Assembly (NCBI GenBank): GCA_022749755.1
Contig: CM040440.1
Span: forward strand, 22,927,269 to 22,991,268
Source of the DNA: Azadirachta indica
Lineage: Eukaryota > Streptophyta > Magnoliopsida > Sapindales > Meliaceae
Direction: 5' to 3'
DNA: 64,000 nt
In this document: one piece after another, positions 26,738 through 45,597 of the stretch
Layout: the number at the start of each line of letters is the position of its first letter
Position numbering within the stretch: the first letter of the stretch is position 1
Program-made: the position numbers and the translations under genes
The notes under the pieces: generated by a model
What the model was told of the DNA's origin: nothing
Databases searched by the model: none
Seen by the model: the letters and a program-made list of their open reading frames with translations, nothing else

Positions 26738-29700
26738 GGAATTTGACACATGCCTCCTCTAAGGTTTTGGCTTTTAACACTTAAAGAGATAATTTCAGGA
26801 TTCAAATACTTACCTCCTCTGGAGGCATCCACTTCTATTCAATTGTTGTTACTTTAAGGGACACTATGGTAAACAAGCAAACAACTTTCCTCTTTGGTGA
26901 TTGTTTTGACATTATAAGAGAAAGCATTTACAGAGGAGATTTTGCTCTTTATAGCTAGGTCTTTTAAACTGAAAAACGAATGCAATGTCAGATCTTCGTA
27001 TCATTTCTTGTCAAACTGGTTGTCATTCCTGTAAGCTGGAGAGAAAGGTTGATTTATGGAGGGAAGTTGGGGTTATTTTTGTGCCAATCATTGCATAGAC
27101 ATCGCTTGTATGGGTTTGAGTTGAAAGGTGCCATTTTGAGTCTCGAAAAAGCTTTAATCAAGTTTCAAAACTTCTACAATGGAAGGATTTCATCGATTCA
27201 ACCAGGTAAACGAACTATTCAATTGTCACATGTATGTATTAATTTTCTTGCTTCTATACATTACTGGTGTTAAAATATATGTGGGTATTCACGATGTTTG
27301 TCGTGGAATAATGGTCCATTTAAGTTATATATGAGATTGAAAGAGTATTAGAAGTATAGTATAAGGTGAGTTTAGTGGGTTGGCATGCATAAGACTTACA
27401 ACACCTTCGATTCTGATATTTCTCAAATGTTGGTGTCTAGGTTTTATGGAATTGAAATTTTTGGTATCTTAGTGTTGAAATCTAATTTACTTATATATTT
27501 ATGGAATAAAGTTTTAGGACAAATTTTGAAGAGAGATTGCAAGAGGCATTTAGTGTGACTTTTGCTCTCTTGTAAGAAGTCATAAATGTGATAGTTTAAA
27601 AACATCTAGGAAAAACCTAAATTCCTTAAAAAAAACGATAATTGAAAGAATCAAAAGATGAAAAGAATCAAGAAAAAGAAGAACAGTAAGAGAGTGTAAA
27701 TGTGTCTAGAAAAGGTAGACTGTATGGAACTTTGTCTGTGATCGATGAGTATAATTAATAGGTGGGTGAGGGGTGGGGTCTTTAACTGGGTCAGATATTT
27801 TGTTGGATCCCTCAATATGAATCTTTAGCTTTATACATGTGAATTTACCCTAAAATAAATGATACAAGGGGATACATTTCCATTTCTTTTTTTTCAAAGG
27901 ATGCGTTATGTTTAAATTTAGAGCATAACTTGAAACCAAATGAAAAGTATAATCCAACGTTGGCTATTATGAAACTAGGACATAATAATACATCCACACG
28001 AACTCTAATAGAAAACCTAAAATATCAATTACAACATTGAAAAACACGTAAAACTTTTAAAATTTTTAAATATATATAACAATACATTTAATATATTATT
28101 ATACAAAATTAAGAAAATATTAATGTTAAACAGAGTTATTATCAAATTCCTTCCTTGAGATTTAGAATTGTATTAGTTAGATAGAAAATTTAAGGTATGC
28201 ATTAAAAACTCCCCTTAACCGTTAGTCGACTAATCTCAAATGATATATTTATTGAAATGTCCTTATCTTTAAGTTTCATGTTAATTAATTAATTATAAAA
28301 ACTATTTTAGTGCAAAGGTTTGGTTCTAATACCCTTATAAGTCTCAGTAATTTTAAAAATATTTTTAAAAATCTCAATTTATTATAAAATAATAATTATG
28401 CCCTTGTATAATAATTATTATTTAAGAAAATAACTAACAATATTATTTTAAAGATTTATTAATTATTTTTCTTAAATAATTATGTTATTAATAATTCTTA
28501 AAATAATATTTTAATTAACATATTTTACATAAATATATTATATTTTACTCTTATGTAATTATTTAAAAAATAACTATTAAATCTTTGAGATTTGATATAA
28601 CATATGGGTAATATAAATATTTATTAATGTATTATGAATTTATTCATTTTCATGGATCTTTATTTTTGTTACTTTATTTAGATTTTAAATATGTATATAT
28701 ATATATATATATTTAAATTACAATACAATATAGTCATAAATATTTATTATAAATATGTTGTAAAATAAATAAAATTTATAAAACTAAATTATTAATATTT
28801 ATTAATATTTTATTTATTTTTTTAATTTCTAATAATTACGAATGTATAATTTATTTTCATTTAATTTATTGCAAATAATTACAATACAATTACTTTATTA
28901 ATATATTATTAAAATAATATTATTATTTTACATAAATATATTATATTTTGTCAAATTTTAGAGATTTATTAGTTATTTTTCTTAAATATAAATATTATAT
29001 AGGAGCATAATTGTTATATTATTGGGATTTATCGTAATATTTTTGAAACTATTAGAATTTATAAGGATATTACTTTAAATTTTTAGGATTAAAGGGGCTT
29101 TTAAAATTAATTAACATAAAACTTAAAACTTAAGGATATTTGAGTAAATTTGTCATTTGGGGTTAATTGATTAACAGTCAAGGGAGAAGTTTTGATAAAT
29201 TTTTTAAACTTTCTATCTAACTAATATAATCTCAAAGCTCAGGGGAGGAATTTGATTATAACCCATGTTAAACATATACTTATTTGCACATTCTTATTTC
29301 AACTAAAATGATACTTTTTCAGTTTGTTTAACTAGTTAATTATATATTATTACCAAGTTAAAATTGTGCTATCTATTTTATAAATTTATAACAAAGTAAA
29401 ATATATTGAAAATTGCAATGTTTAAAAATTGAAAATACATCAAAGTCCCAAAACGATTTCAAATGCATTTTTAAATCATGAAAAATTGAAAATACAAAAT
29501 TTATTGTCAGTTCAATTTACCTCATGAAAATATTTTCTAAACCATCATTTTATAAATGACACAGAACAAACAACTTAAATTAATGAAATAAGAAACGTAT
29601 ATTTGTTCAAAACAACAAATTACTATAAATTTTGACGATGTGAGACTATATTATTATATAATATTAACATTTTTTAGCATTAGTTTTTGTTTTTATTCAA

Positions 29701-29843
29701 AATTTGACCAAAAAAGGGCAAATGTGTATTTTTTGTGATAATGGATAGAAGTGAATACCTCTACAAAAAATAAGTGTTTAAATCTCTAAACTATCTTTTT
29801 AAGTATTAAAAGTCGAAACCTCAGGAGAGGTATATGTTAAGCC
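26738..29843. mobile_element. TIR element B (Mutator-like), host of a nested element
   Basis: The left end (GACACATGCCTCCTCTAAGG, 26745-26764) and the reverse complement of the right end (TAACATATACCTCTCCTGAG...) match over about 100 bp, including GGCTTTTAACACTTAAAGAG on the left against GACTTTTAATACTTAAAAAG on the right, and CCACTTCTAT against TCACTTCTAT. The outermost bases are GG on both sides. The target duplication cannot be resolved because both flanks are T-rich. The internal frame at 26980-27273 (97 aa) resembles nothing I know. Element C (28133-29264) is inserted inside; without it the element would be about 1.96 kb. No transposase was recognised. Confidence 0.75.
28133..29264. mobile_element. 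Mutator-like TIR element C, nested in B, foldback
   Basis: The left end reads GAGTTATTATCAAATTCCTT and the reverse complement of the right end GGGTTATAATCAAATTCCTC. Similarity continues through TTAGTTAGATAGAAA and far into the interior, so each arm is several hundred bases and most of the 1132 bp can fold back. A perfect 10-bp target duplication, ATGTTAAACA, flanks it (28123-28132 and 29265-29274). The interior is AT-rich with no coding potential. Insertion into element B makes it the younger of the two. Confidence 0.87.
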
Positions 29844-29929
29844 ACTTATTTTTTTATTTATCTTGAATAGTATCAATATTTATATATTTTAAACGTTACT
29901 AAACCTATTTTGGGCATTATCAAATCACC

Positions 29930-30930
29930 ATGTGATTTAACGGGGAAATAAGATTTAGATCTCAATTTGTTAGCTGATTGACATTTATACCTCATTTCGA
30001 AAATAATTATTAAACACACCTCTTGTATTAACTTTTTTTTTATTAAAGTTAATTGTTGACTAGTTCAATGATAAAAATATTCATGACTTTTATTTGACCA
30101 ATATAATAACATATATACCTTTCTTTTATAAATTTTAGTTGATTTTTTTAGTTAAATAAATTGGTTATATGAAGACAATTTTATTTCAATTAAAAAATTA
30201 CAAGTTTAATTTATTTTCAATTCTATTTTTTTATTTTTTATTTTCAAGTTTCCATCATTGTTTATTTTTTATTTTTTCACCTAATCCATAATTGAAACAA
30301 CACTTATATATTAGGAAATAATAATCATATATTCACTAAGTAATAAGAAAAATAGTTAAATAATATAAAAAAATAGTTAAGAATAATGATATTTTTATGT
30401 CTAAGGTGAATTTTTTCAATATGTATTCAATTTTCCTTCAACAAGTACTATTATTTTTAATTATTTTTTATATTATTTAACTATTTTTCTTATCACTTTT
30501 GAATTTATGATTATTGTTTACTAATATATGAGTATTGTTTCAATTATACATTAGGGTAAAAAAATAAAAAATAAAAAATGAATAAAAAAGTAGAAACTTT
30601 AAAGTCAAAAATCAAAAAAAAGAAGGTAAAAATTATAAAATAAAAAGAGAATTGAAAAAAAGTTAATCATTTACTTTTTAATTGAAATTTCATATAACTA
30701 ATTTATTTAACTAAAAATATCAACTAAAAATTGTTATGTCATTATACTAGTCAAATAATGTGTGAAGGGTATTTTTGTTATTGAACTAGTCAACACGAGT
30801 TAACAATTAATTTTAACAAAAAAATTGACGAAAAGAGTGTGTTTGACAATTATTTTTGAAATAGAAGTTAGACTATAAATATCATTCAAGAAATAAAATA
30901 GAGATATAAATATTTTTTAAGGTTATTTTA
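29930..30930. mobile_element. Roughly 1 kb foldback (inverted repeat)
   Basis: The left arm from about 29950 (AATAATTATTAAACACACCT, GTTGACTAGTTCAATGATAA) recurs inverted in the right arm (AATAATTGTCAAACACAC and GTTGACTAGTTCAATAACAA after reverse complement), with the centre near 30400. Each arm is about 450-490 bp with many small differences. Borders are approximate and no target duplication was found. It lies just right of element B, separated by roughly 90 bp. It is probably another non-autonomous TIR element of the same general kind. Confidence 0.7.
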
Positions 30931-31943
30931 ATTTTGTAACGAAATTTTACTTTCTTACAAAAGGTATATATAACCACAATAATAAAAACCGCAATTCCCA
31001 TAAAAGCATGCAATAATTAGTCAATTAATCATCACATGCTCGTAAATTTGTATTTAAATATCTAAATTACCAGCAAAAATTGTAAAGAATTTTGTTAAAA
31101 TTATAATTAAGGTCAACAAATTGACTATAGAAACAACAAAGATCAGTTATTTTTAATCCATCTTCGTTTGTGTTTGAACACAAAAAGTCGCAAAAAGAAA
31201 TGGCTGCGTTTGTAGGTTCTCTTGCTTTGAAAATATTGCAAAACCCACTTCGGGATAAAACATCTTAGTCATGTTTTTTTTTTTTTAAAATTTTTTTTTC
31301 TTAAATTATGACGGGTTGCCTTTAATAAATAATTACTAAGCGGTATCCTATTGCAAATAGCGAGAGATATAGTTTACATATAAATATCAGAATTCGAAGG
31401 AAGATTTGTCAACCGTATCCAAAGCAAGAAGGCATACAAATTATGTATGTCTATTTCTTTTTAGATTATTTAGAGAATTATACGAACGGATAAACATAAT
31501 ATATTAACATTGTGAAAATCCAATAATCTATTGACTGATTATTATTATTATTATTATAAATCACAATAATTAGTTTCAAACTATGTACGTGGCCGACTTT
31601 CTTTACGTTAATAAATAATAATTTTTTTGCTGTTATTTATTTATTGGTGAAGAAAAGAAAAGAAATGAAAAGAAAAGACGGAAATATTTTATTTATTTAT
31701 GCATTTCATAAATTACGCGGCTAAATTAGAAGTTTGGAAGCCGAAGACGCGGCGGTCCCAGATGATAAGAAATTACAACTGTTTTTCACCGGAACGACTC
31801 AAGTAAACAAAAAAAGGAGAAAATAAATCATAAATAAATAAACGGAGAGAAACAGAACTATAGCTAGCGAAATCACTCAGTCGTCTTTCAGTTCTTACTA
31901 CTAGGACTAGGGTTCGATCTTCTTCTGCAAATCTCGGAGCAAA
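30931..31943. other. AT-rich spacer and NAD-malic enzyme promoter
   Basis: No gene. The region has a poly-T around 31277-31310, an (ATT)n tract near 31541-31557, and the probable 5' UTR of the malic enzyme gene in the last 100 bp or so (TCTTCTGCAAATCTCGGAGC before the ATG). Confidence 0.55.
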
Positions 31944-39110
<7,167 letters not shown>

Positions 39111-39709
39111 ACCATTTATCAAATCCACCGACATCTTTAACGTCCAAGAACAGATTTGCACCCAATTTATTTATCAAACAACTTTCTTTGAAGACTAGAC
39201 GGAATCTTTGAATTGAAAGATAACAACAGATAGCATTTTGTTGTATGTATTGTTTGTGTTGCCAAAAGTGTTGGCACGGTTATTTTGATTATGTGTCATC
39301 TGCGTTGGGTGGCATCCATTTTAGTAATAATTGCTTAGGGGAATTTTCTCATACTTCCGCAGAGCGGAGGTTTGTGAAAATCACATGTAACTAGAATGTT
39401 CGTAGAAATTCACACAAACCTTTTCTGTAGAGTAAAACCATTAAATTTGATCATTTATTGATCGTTGATAGAGGGTATTATGCTAAGGGGCTTGTGCATT
39501 ATAATTTTGAAGTGTAAACATGACATGGGCAAGAGTGGGGCTTCAATAAATATGAAAAAGATTTCAGCCAGTATGTATTTCTCTAATTTCATATTTATAA
39601 AATACAAATTTTAATTTTTAACCCTAATTTGACAAAACTTTAATTCTAACTTTTCAACCCTAATTTGACAAAATTCTAATTCCAATTTTCAAACCTTAAT
39701 TTTACAATA

Positions 39710-41783
39710 GGGATATTATCAGTTTTCTCCCCTGAGATATTCCATATTATCAGGTATATGTTTGAGAATGGAGAAATAGGCAATGCCCTCCCCTCTCAAA
39801 TGACTTTAATTACTGTGTTTAACAGCCGTAAGGGTAAAAATATAAAATAAAAATTAAAAAAATTTCAATTCACCCATTTTTGCAAAGCTCACCCTTGATT
39901 CGAAAAGAAGAATAGGAAAACAAGCCTAAAATATGTCAGGTCCGTTAAATCAGATGGTAAAATTAGGTCAAGAGCGATCAAGCATGGGCTTTTGGTGCCT
40001 AAGTTTAGTGTGAAACATGTACAATGACTAATTGCCGGGTATAAAATAGAAATGAGTGGCTGGTGTTATAGATAAATTTTCAATTCCTCTGTACTGAGAT
40101 ATATACCTCTAACGAACAACAATTATTTATGAATTTTCTTGTTTAAGTTGTTTTTTATAAGATTACATGGTTAATTTAATAGATTCGACTTGTTTGTAAA
40201 TGTGATTTTTATTTTTTGATGGTTTATTTAGGTGGGTTTTCTGGGGGTGAATGGGTTCATTTTTAGATTTATTGCTGTGCACGTAATAGAAGAATGGGTT
40301 TTTTTTTTTGGTGAGTATGTTCATTTTCAGATTTCTTATTGTGCGTGTGATATAGAAGAATGGGTTTTTATTGGGTGAATGTGTTCCATTTTCAAATTCT
40401 TTCCGTACATGTGATAGAAGAATGGATTAGAGTTGAAAGGGTTTAGATGTTTTATGATTTGTGTTCTATTTTTTCTTTTCGTAATTAGTCTTGTGGTTTA
40501 ATTTTTAAGTGGGTTAGTAATCCTAGAAGGTTTAATGGCTAGATTAGATTGGGTTTTAGATTGCATCTAATGTGTTTGTTAAAATTCCTATGAAAGCAAA
40601 TTATGTAACCAAAGTGGGTAAAAATAAGTGATTATATTCTATTTGATTAAGAGTTATATTTCTATTATTTTTTGCTTAATTATGTGAGAAAGATGATTAT
40701 AATCTGTGTTATGGAAAGAAAGAGTTGTATATTTGATTGATAATATTGGTTTTTACTCATTTTCTTGAATATATGTCACCATGAATTCTAATATCAACTA
40801 ACTGAGCAGATCTCACCCAACAAAACTCACCCTTAATTCGCTTATACGAAGGTATTGATAATGATGATTTTCTCTTGTACACTGGTAATTTAGTTATTAC
40901 TAATGATGGTTTTTTTATTACTGTCATTGCTTTATATTTGCTAATACTGATATTTGTTTCAATTAGTTCAACAGATTACAAAATCGACAGTGATGGCTTA
41001 TTATTTTTTTTTCAATTTGAATTAATGAAATTATGATAAGTTTTTTTTTTTGGAAGTTGTTTTGATATGGTCGGAATGGTTGTAGAGGAAGTTTGGTATG
41101 ATTGTTCAAAGTTAGATGATATGGAGATTTTTATTTCTCTACCGTTGGACAATGATTTTCGACTAACTGCTTCTTTGTTTTGCCAATCAATTATCTGCTG
41201 CGACTGGTTGTTGCATAGAGATGCTATGGAGTTGCTGCTTTGGTGCTATTTTTGCACTGATTTTGGGGATTTCTTTTTTTCAGCAAGGCGTTGCATATAG
41301 CTGATTATGGTTGTTATTTTGTTACGTGGCATATCAGTATACTAGTATTGTAGCTTATTGCTTCTATTTTTGTTGCAATATTTATTCATTATACTTATAA
41401 ACATGTTCCAACATTGTTTTTTAGGCCTTTTAACGTTACTAATCTTTGTATTCTTTTATTTTATCTTTTAATAAATTTTCTCCAAGCTTATGCTTGGAGA
41501 TTAAAAGGAAACAAAAAAATGATTGGAATGGTTGAAGAAGAAGTTTGGTATATATGGTTGTGCAAAGTGAGGGGATATTAATGCAATTTCCATTTTTTTT
41601 TTCATCCACACTTATTTCCGTTATTTTATTATCAAATTTTCACAATTACTTAAAGGATGTTTTAGTAATTTTATTTATTTTCGTTAATTGCAATAATAGA
41701 TAACCGTTTGAGAGAGAGGTGTTTGCCTATTTCTCCAATCTAGTGATATGAGATACCTCGGGGAAGGAAACTAATAATCTCCC
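39710..41783. mobile_element. Mutator-like TIR element E, nested in D
   Basis: The left end begins GGGATATTATCAGTTTTCTC and the reverse complement of the right end GGGAGATTATTAGTTTCCTT; the arms share TGGAGAAATAGGCAA and CTCTCAAA over about 100 bp. A perfect 10-bp duplication, TTTTACAATA, flanks it (39700-39709 and 41784-41793). The 2074-bp interior carries no recognisable transposase; the 77-aa frame at 41067-41300 has no family resemblance. Being inside D, it inserted later. Confidence 0.88.
40256..40424. repeat. Three imperfect tandem units inside element E
   Basis: Copies at about 40256-40297, 40320-40363 and 40383-40424 share TTCATTTTCAGATTT(A/C)TT...GTG...ATAGAAGAATGG with substitutions. 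The spacing is about 63 bp. They are part of the element's non-coding interior. Confidence 0.7.
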
Positions 41784-42445
41784 TTTTACAATAATAAAGC
41801 ACATCAGTTGTACTAAAAATCAAAGCCACAGTACAAACAAAAACATGCAAATTAGCCATAGCACAAATAAAAAAACAAGCGAATTCGCCGTAATTTGACT
41901 GCCCACTTCACTAATCACCACCCCACCATCATGACTAAGAAATCCAAAAAATCGACAGTTTGGCTAGGGGGGTTGACAACATGGTGGTGGCAGCATCGAT
42001 GATGCCATGCAAATACAAGCAAGCAATGATGTTGGCGACGGTGGCGTGCCAATACAAGAACGATGCTGGCAAGATGGTGGCATGTAAAGGCAAGCAACGA
42101 TGGCTAATAGAAGACATGACGGTAAATGATGGCTAATCAATGATGCGACGATGAATGATCGCTAATCGGCGGCATGTATGAGACTTGAAGCAATCGGGAA
42201 AAAATAGTGGCATATGGAGGAGATGGAAAGGCAACTATTTTATGTTAAAACAGATTAGGATTTCAGAAGGAATAAGTAGTTTAGGGTATTTTTGTCATTC
42301 AAAATATTTCAGTTAGTCACCTGACGGTCATACTAATGGTTTTACTATTGAAAAGAAATTTGTGTGAATTTTCACAAATATTCCACGTAGCTATGATTTT
42401 TATAAATCTCAAGGGGAGGTACGTAAAAATATGCCTAATTGCTTA

Positions 42446-43013
42446 TGTAGATAATATTTTATTAAATTTTAATATGTTACATTATAAATTTCATATAAAT
42501 AAACAAAAATTTTCTTCATCGGCCGAATTAGTGTTTTAATAGTAAGTTTGATTCAGAGACGTTGCAACGGATTCAATTTCGGCCACGCTTAGCCGCCCAT
42601 TAGGAAAGGTAGACTTTTCAGTTCTATTAAATTTTTATAGAAATTCCGTGGTGGGGACCGTCGGTTCGTCGATTCAAATTTCAAATTCGGAACGCGTGAC
42701 GAGTAGAAGTTTCTTTTATTGAATTCTTTTAATTATTAAAAAATTAAAACACCAACTCGCAGCTGTGCGCACTCGGCGTATTATATCTTTACCGATAATG
42801 TTTTATTGTCCAAAAACACGCGCAATATTTTTAGTTTTTATTTCTCTCTCGGACCTCTGTATCTCTATCATAACTCCGACGCTACCCGTTGTGGAGTCAA
42901 GTCGTTTCTTTGTCTTCTAGGTTTTTCCATTGAGAAAATTTCTAGAATTGTTTCAGATCTTGGTTTTTTAATATTGTAAACAGGAAAGCAAAAGCAGTAG
43001 TTAAATTCTGAAA
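42446..43013. other. DRP1 promoter and 5' UTR
   Basis: A 570-bp stretch between element D and the dynamin start codon. Its composition is more even than in the transposon region. The leader probably lies within the last 150 bp or so. No other gene seen. Confidence 0.55.
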
Positions 43014-45554
43014 ATGACTACGATGGAGAGCCTGATTGGTTTGGTTAATCGGATTCAGCGAGCTTGTACTATGCTCGGAGATTACGGCGGTGATGATAAC
43101 GCTTTCTCTTCTCTCTGGGAAGCTCTTCCTTCTGTCGCTGTTGTTGGTGGCCAGAGTTCAGGAAAATCTTCTGTTCTGGAAAGCATAGTCGGTCGAGACT
43201 TTCTTCCGAGAGGATCGGGTTAGTTCTTCTTCTTCTGGATAATATTCGTTTGAGTAGTTACACTTATTATTTACGCTAAGTTCAATGATCCAAAAAAATT
43301 ATAATTGCAGGAATTGTGACGAGACGGCCGTTGGTATTGCAGCTTCACAAGACAGAAGATGGTTCACAGGAGTACGCTGAGTTTCTTCACTTGCCCAAAA
43401 GAAAATTCACTGATTTCTGTATGTCTAATTTTGTTACTTTCACTTTTTTTTTTTTTGTGTATCTTTTAATTTATCTAACGTCGTTTAAATATGCTGTTTG
43501 TGATTTCGTGAATTTCATAATCGACATGTCAGAATATGTTAGTAATGCATGGAGTCGGGTACAAATTTTCATTTGTTTATGAAAAATGATTATTTGTTAT
43601 TAAACTCTGGGAGCTGAATCTTTCTAAATCTTGGGGTGCAGCCTTGGTACGTAAGGAAATTCAAGATGAAACTGATAGAGTAACAGGGAGGACAAAACAG
43701 ATATCTCCTATTCCTATCCATCTTAGTATCTATTCTCCAAATGGTCTGTCATTTTCTTTACCATGCATTAATGTTTTTTAATCTATGCTCGTAATAGTCA
43801 TTTTTGTTTCTTACTTGGATCATTTTTTGGTTTCCTTTACTTGCAGTTGTCAACTTAACCCTGATCGATTTACCTGGTCTGACCAAAGTAGCTATTGGTA
43901 TGTTCTTAGTTGTATATTCTCAAGTAAAAATTTTGTGCATTTCTTGGCTATAATGTATAATCCTCAACATGGGACATACCTATTTCAGAGGGACAGCCTG
44001 AGACTATTGTCCAAGACATTGAAACCATGGTGCGAACTTATGTTGAGAAGGTAACAAGACAGTAGCTATAGTATTTTACTCAATTTCTGTACAGTTTGCT
44101 TTTGTTTTCCTTGATATCTCTCATTTAAACCATCTCTTTCATGAACAAGAATTTATTATTAAACATGACTAATGAGCTAGTTTGAATTCTCTTTCTATTC
44201 GAGTGTATCACCTTTTTTCTTGTACATTTTTTTTCACATTGAATTTCCTATGTTTTACCTTGTTTACTTTCTAATGATGTTTGATTGATATATGCAGCCT
44301 AATTGCATCATCTTGGCAATATCTCCGGCCAATCAAGATATTGCCACGTCTGATGCTATCAAACTTGCTAGGGAAGTTGATCCTACTGGTATGTACATTT
44401 AGTGTTTCTTATGGTTGAATTACACATTTTCTTCCGAAAATTGTCTTGGGGGTTTAATCTTAATTTTTGAGCTGTTGCAGGTGACCGGACATTTGGCGTG
44501 TTGACCAAGTTGGATTTGATGGACAAAGGAACTAATGCGTTGGATGTAAATTCACTCTCTATCTCTATTTCTTTCTTTTACTTTCTTTACTTTCAGAATC
44601 TTCAACTGTTATCAAGTTCCCATTAATTAGGATAAGGGCTGTGTTAGCTTGAGTGAAATGGCTGGGAAGCATAACTATTTTTAGTATGTAGAGAGTGTTA
44701 TTGGGTTAGTTAAAATCGATCTTGGACATACTATATAATCACCAGAGTCCTTGTATTGTGTTTGCAGTGCATATTTTTTGTCTTTTCTGATAGCTACTTA
44801 ATTATTACAAAACCGTTGGATAAGCTTTTGTGTGCTTTTCTCTGCTTAGGTGCTTGAAGGAAGATCTTATCGACTGCTACATCCTTGGGTTGGAATTGTG
44901 AACCGTTCACAAGCTGATATAAACAGAAATGTTGATATGATTGTTGCAAGGCGGAAGGAGCGTGAGTACTTTGCTACCAGTCCAGACTATGGACACTTAG
45001 CCAACAAAATGGGTTCAGAGTATCTTGCAAAGCTTCTCTCAAAGGTTTGATTTCAAGCATCTTGCATAAAATGAATTGTTTTTTGTTTTAGAGGAATTAT
45101 CATTTGGATTATGTGCCTTGTTTTCAGCACTTGGAGTCCGTAATCAGGGCTCGGATACCAAGTATCACATCCTTGATAAACAAAAGCATTGAAGAACTTG
45201 AATCAGAGATGGACCATCTCGGTCGGCCTATTGCTGTTGATGCTGGGGTGAGTGGCTAAAGACTCCTTGTCCATAACAATTGTTTATGAATAATATGTTT
45301 ACATTGTACATAACTTTGATGTTCTATTTAGGCTCAACTGTACACTATCTTGGAACTATGTCGAGCATTTGATCGGATATTCAAGGAGCATCTTGATGGA
45401 GGGTAACTGCTTTACTTAAATTCTCTCTTTCTATATATGTACTCCTCACCCCCCGCTCCCTTTAGAATTCTAGCTTTTGATCTGTCAGATTCGGTTGGAT
45501 TTGATGTCTTTTTTCCTTGGAAATGTTTTTTGGGGTTTGGGCTGGTGGGGGTTT

Positions 45555-45597
<43 letters not shown>

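Larger units (their letters stand above)
39338..42435. mobile_element. Mutator-like TIR element D, host of nested element E
   Basis: The left end begins GGGGAATTTTCTCATACTTC and the reverse complement of the right end GGCATATTTTTACGTACCTC. Further in, both arms share AAATTCACACAAA and AGTAAAACCATTA. A perfect 10-bp target duplication, TAATTGCTTA, flanks it (39328-39337 and 42436-42445). Removing nested element E and its duplication leaves an original element of about 1.01 kb. The remaining interior has short tandem repeats of the CCCTAATTTGACAAAA kind (about 39614-39709) and a GC-richer, degenerate GATGGTGGCATG-type repeat (about 41970-42180), with no transposase. It sits only 228 bp after the malic enzyme stop codon, so it may abut or supply the 3' UTR end. 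Confidence 0.88.

Noticed and set aside
26980..27273. 97-aa frame inside element B as a transposase or captured gene
   Set aside because: No MULE transposase motif or known domain could be recognised, and other frames are equally open; left as element interior.
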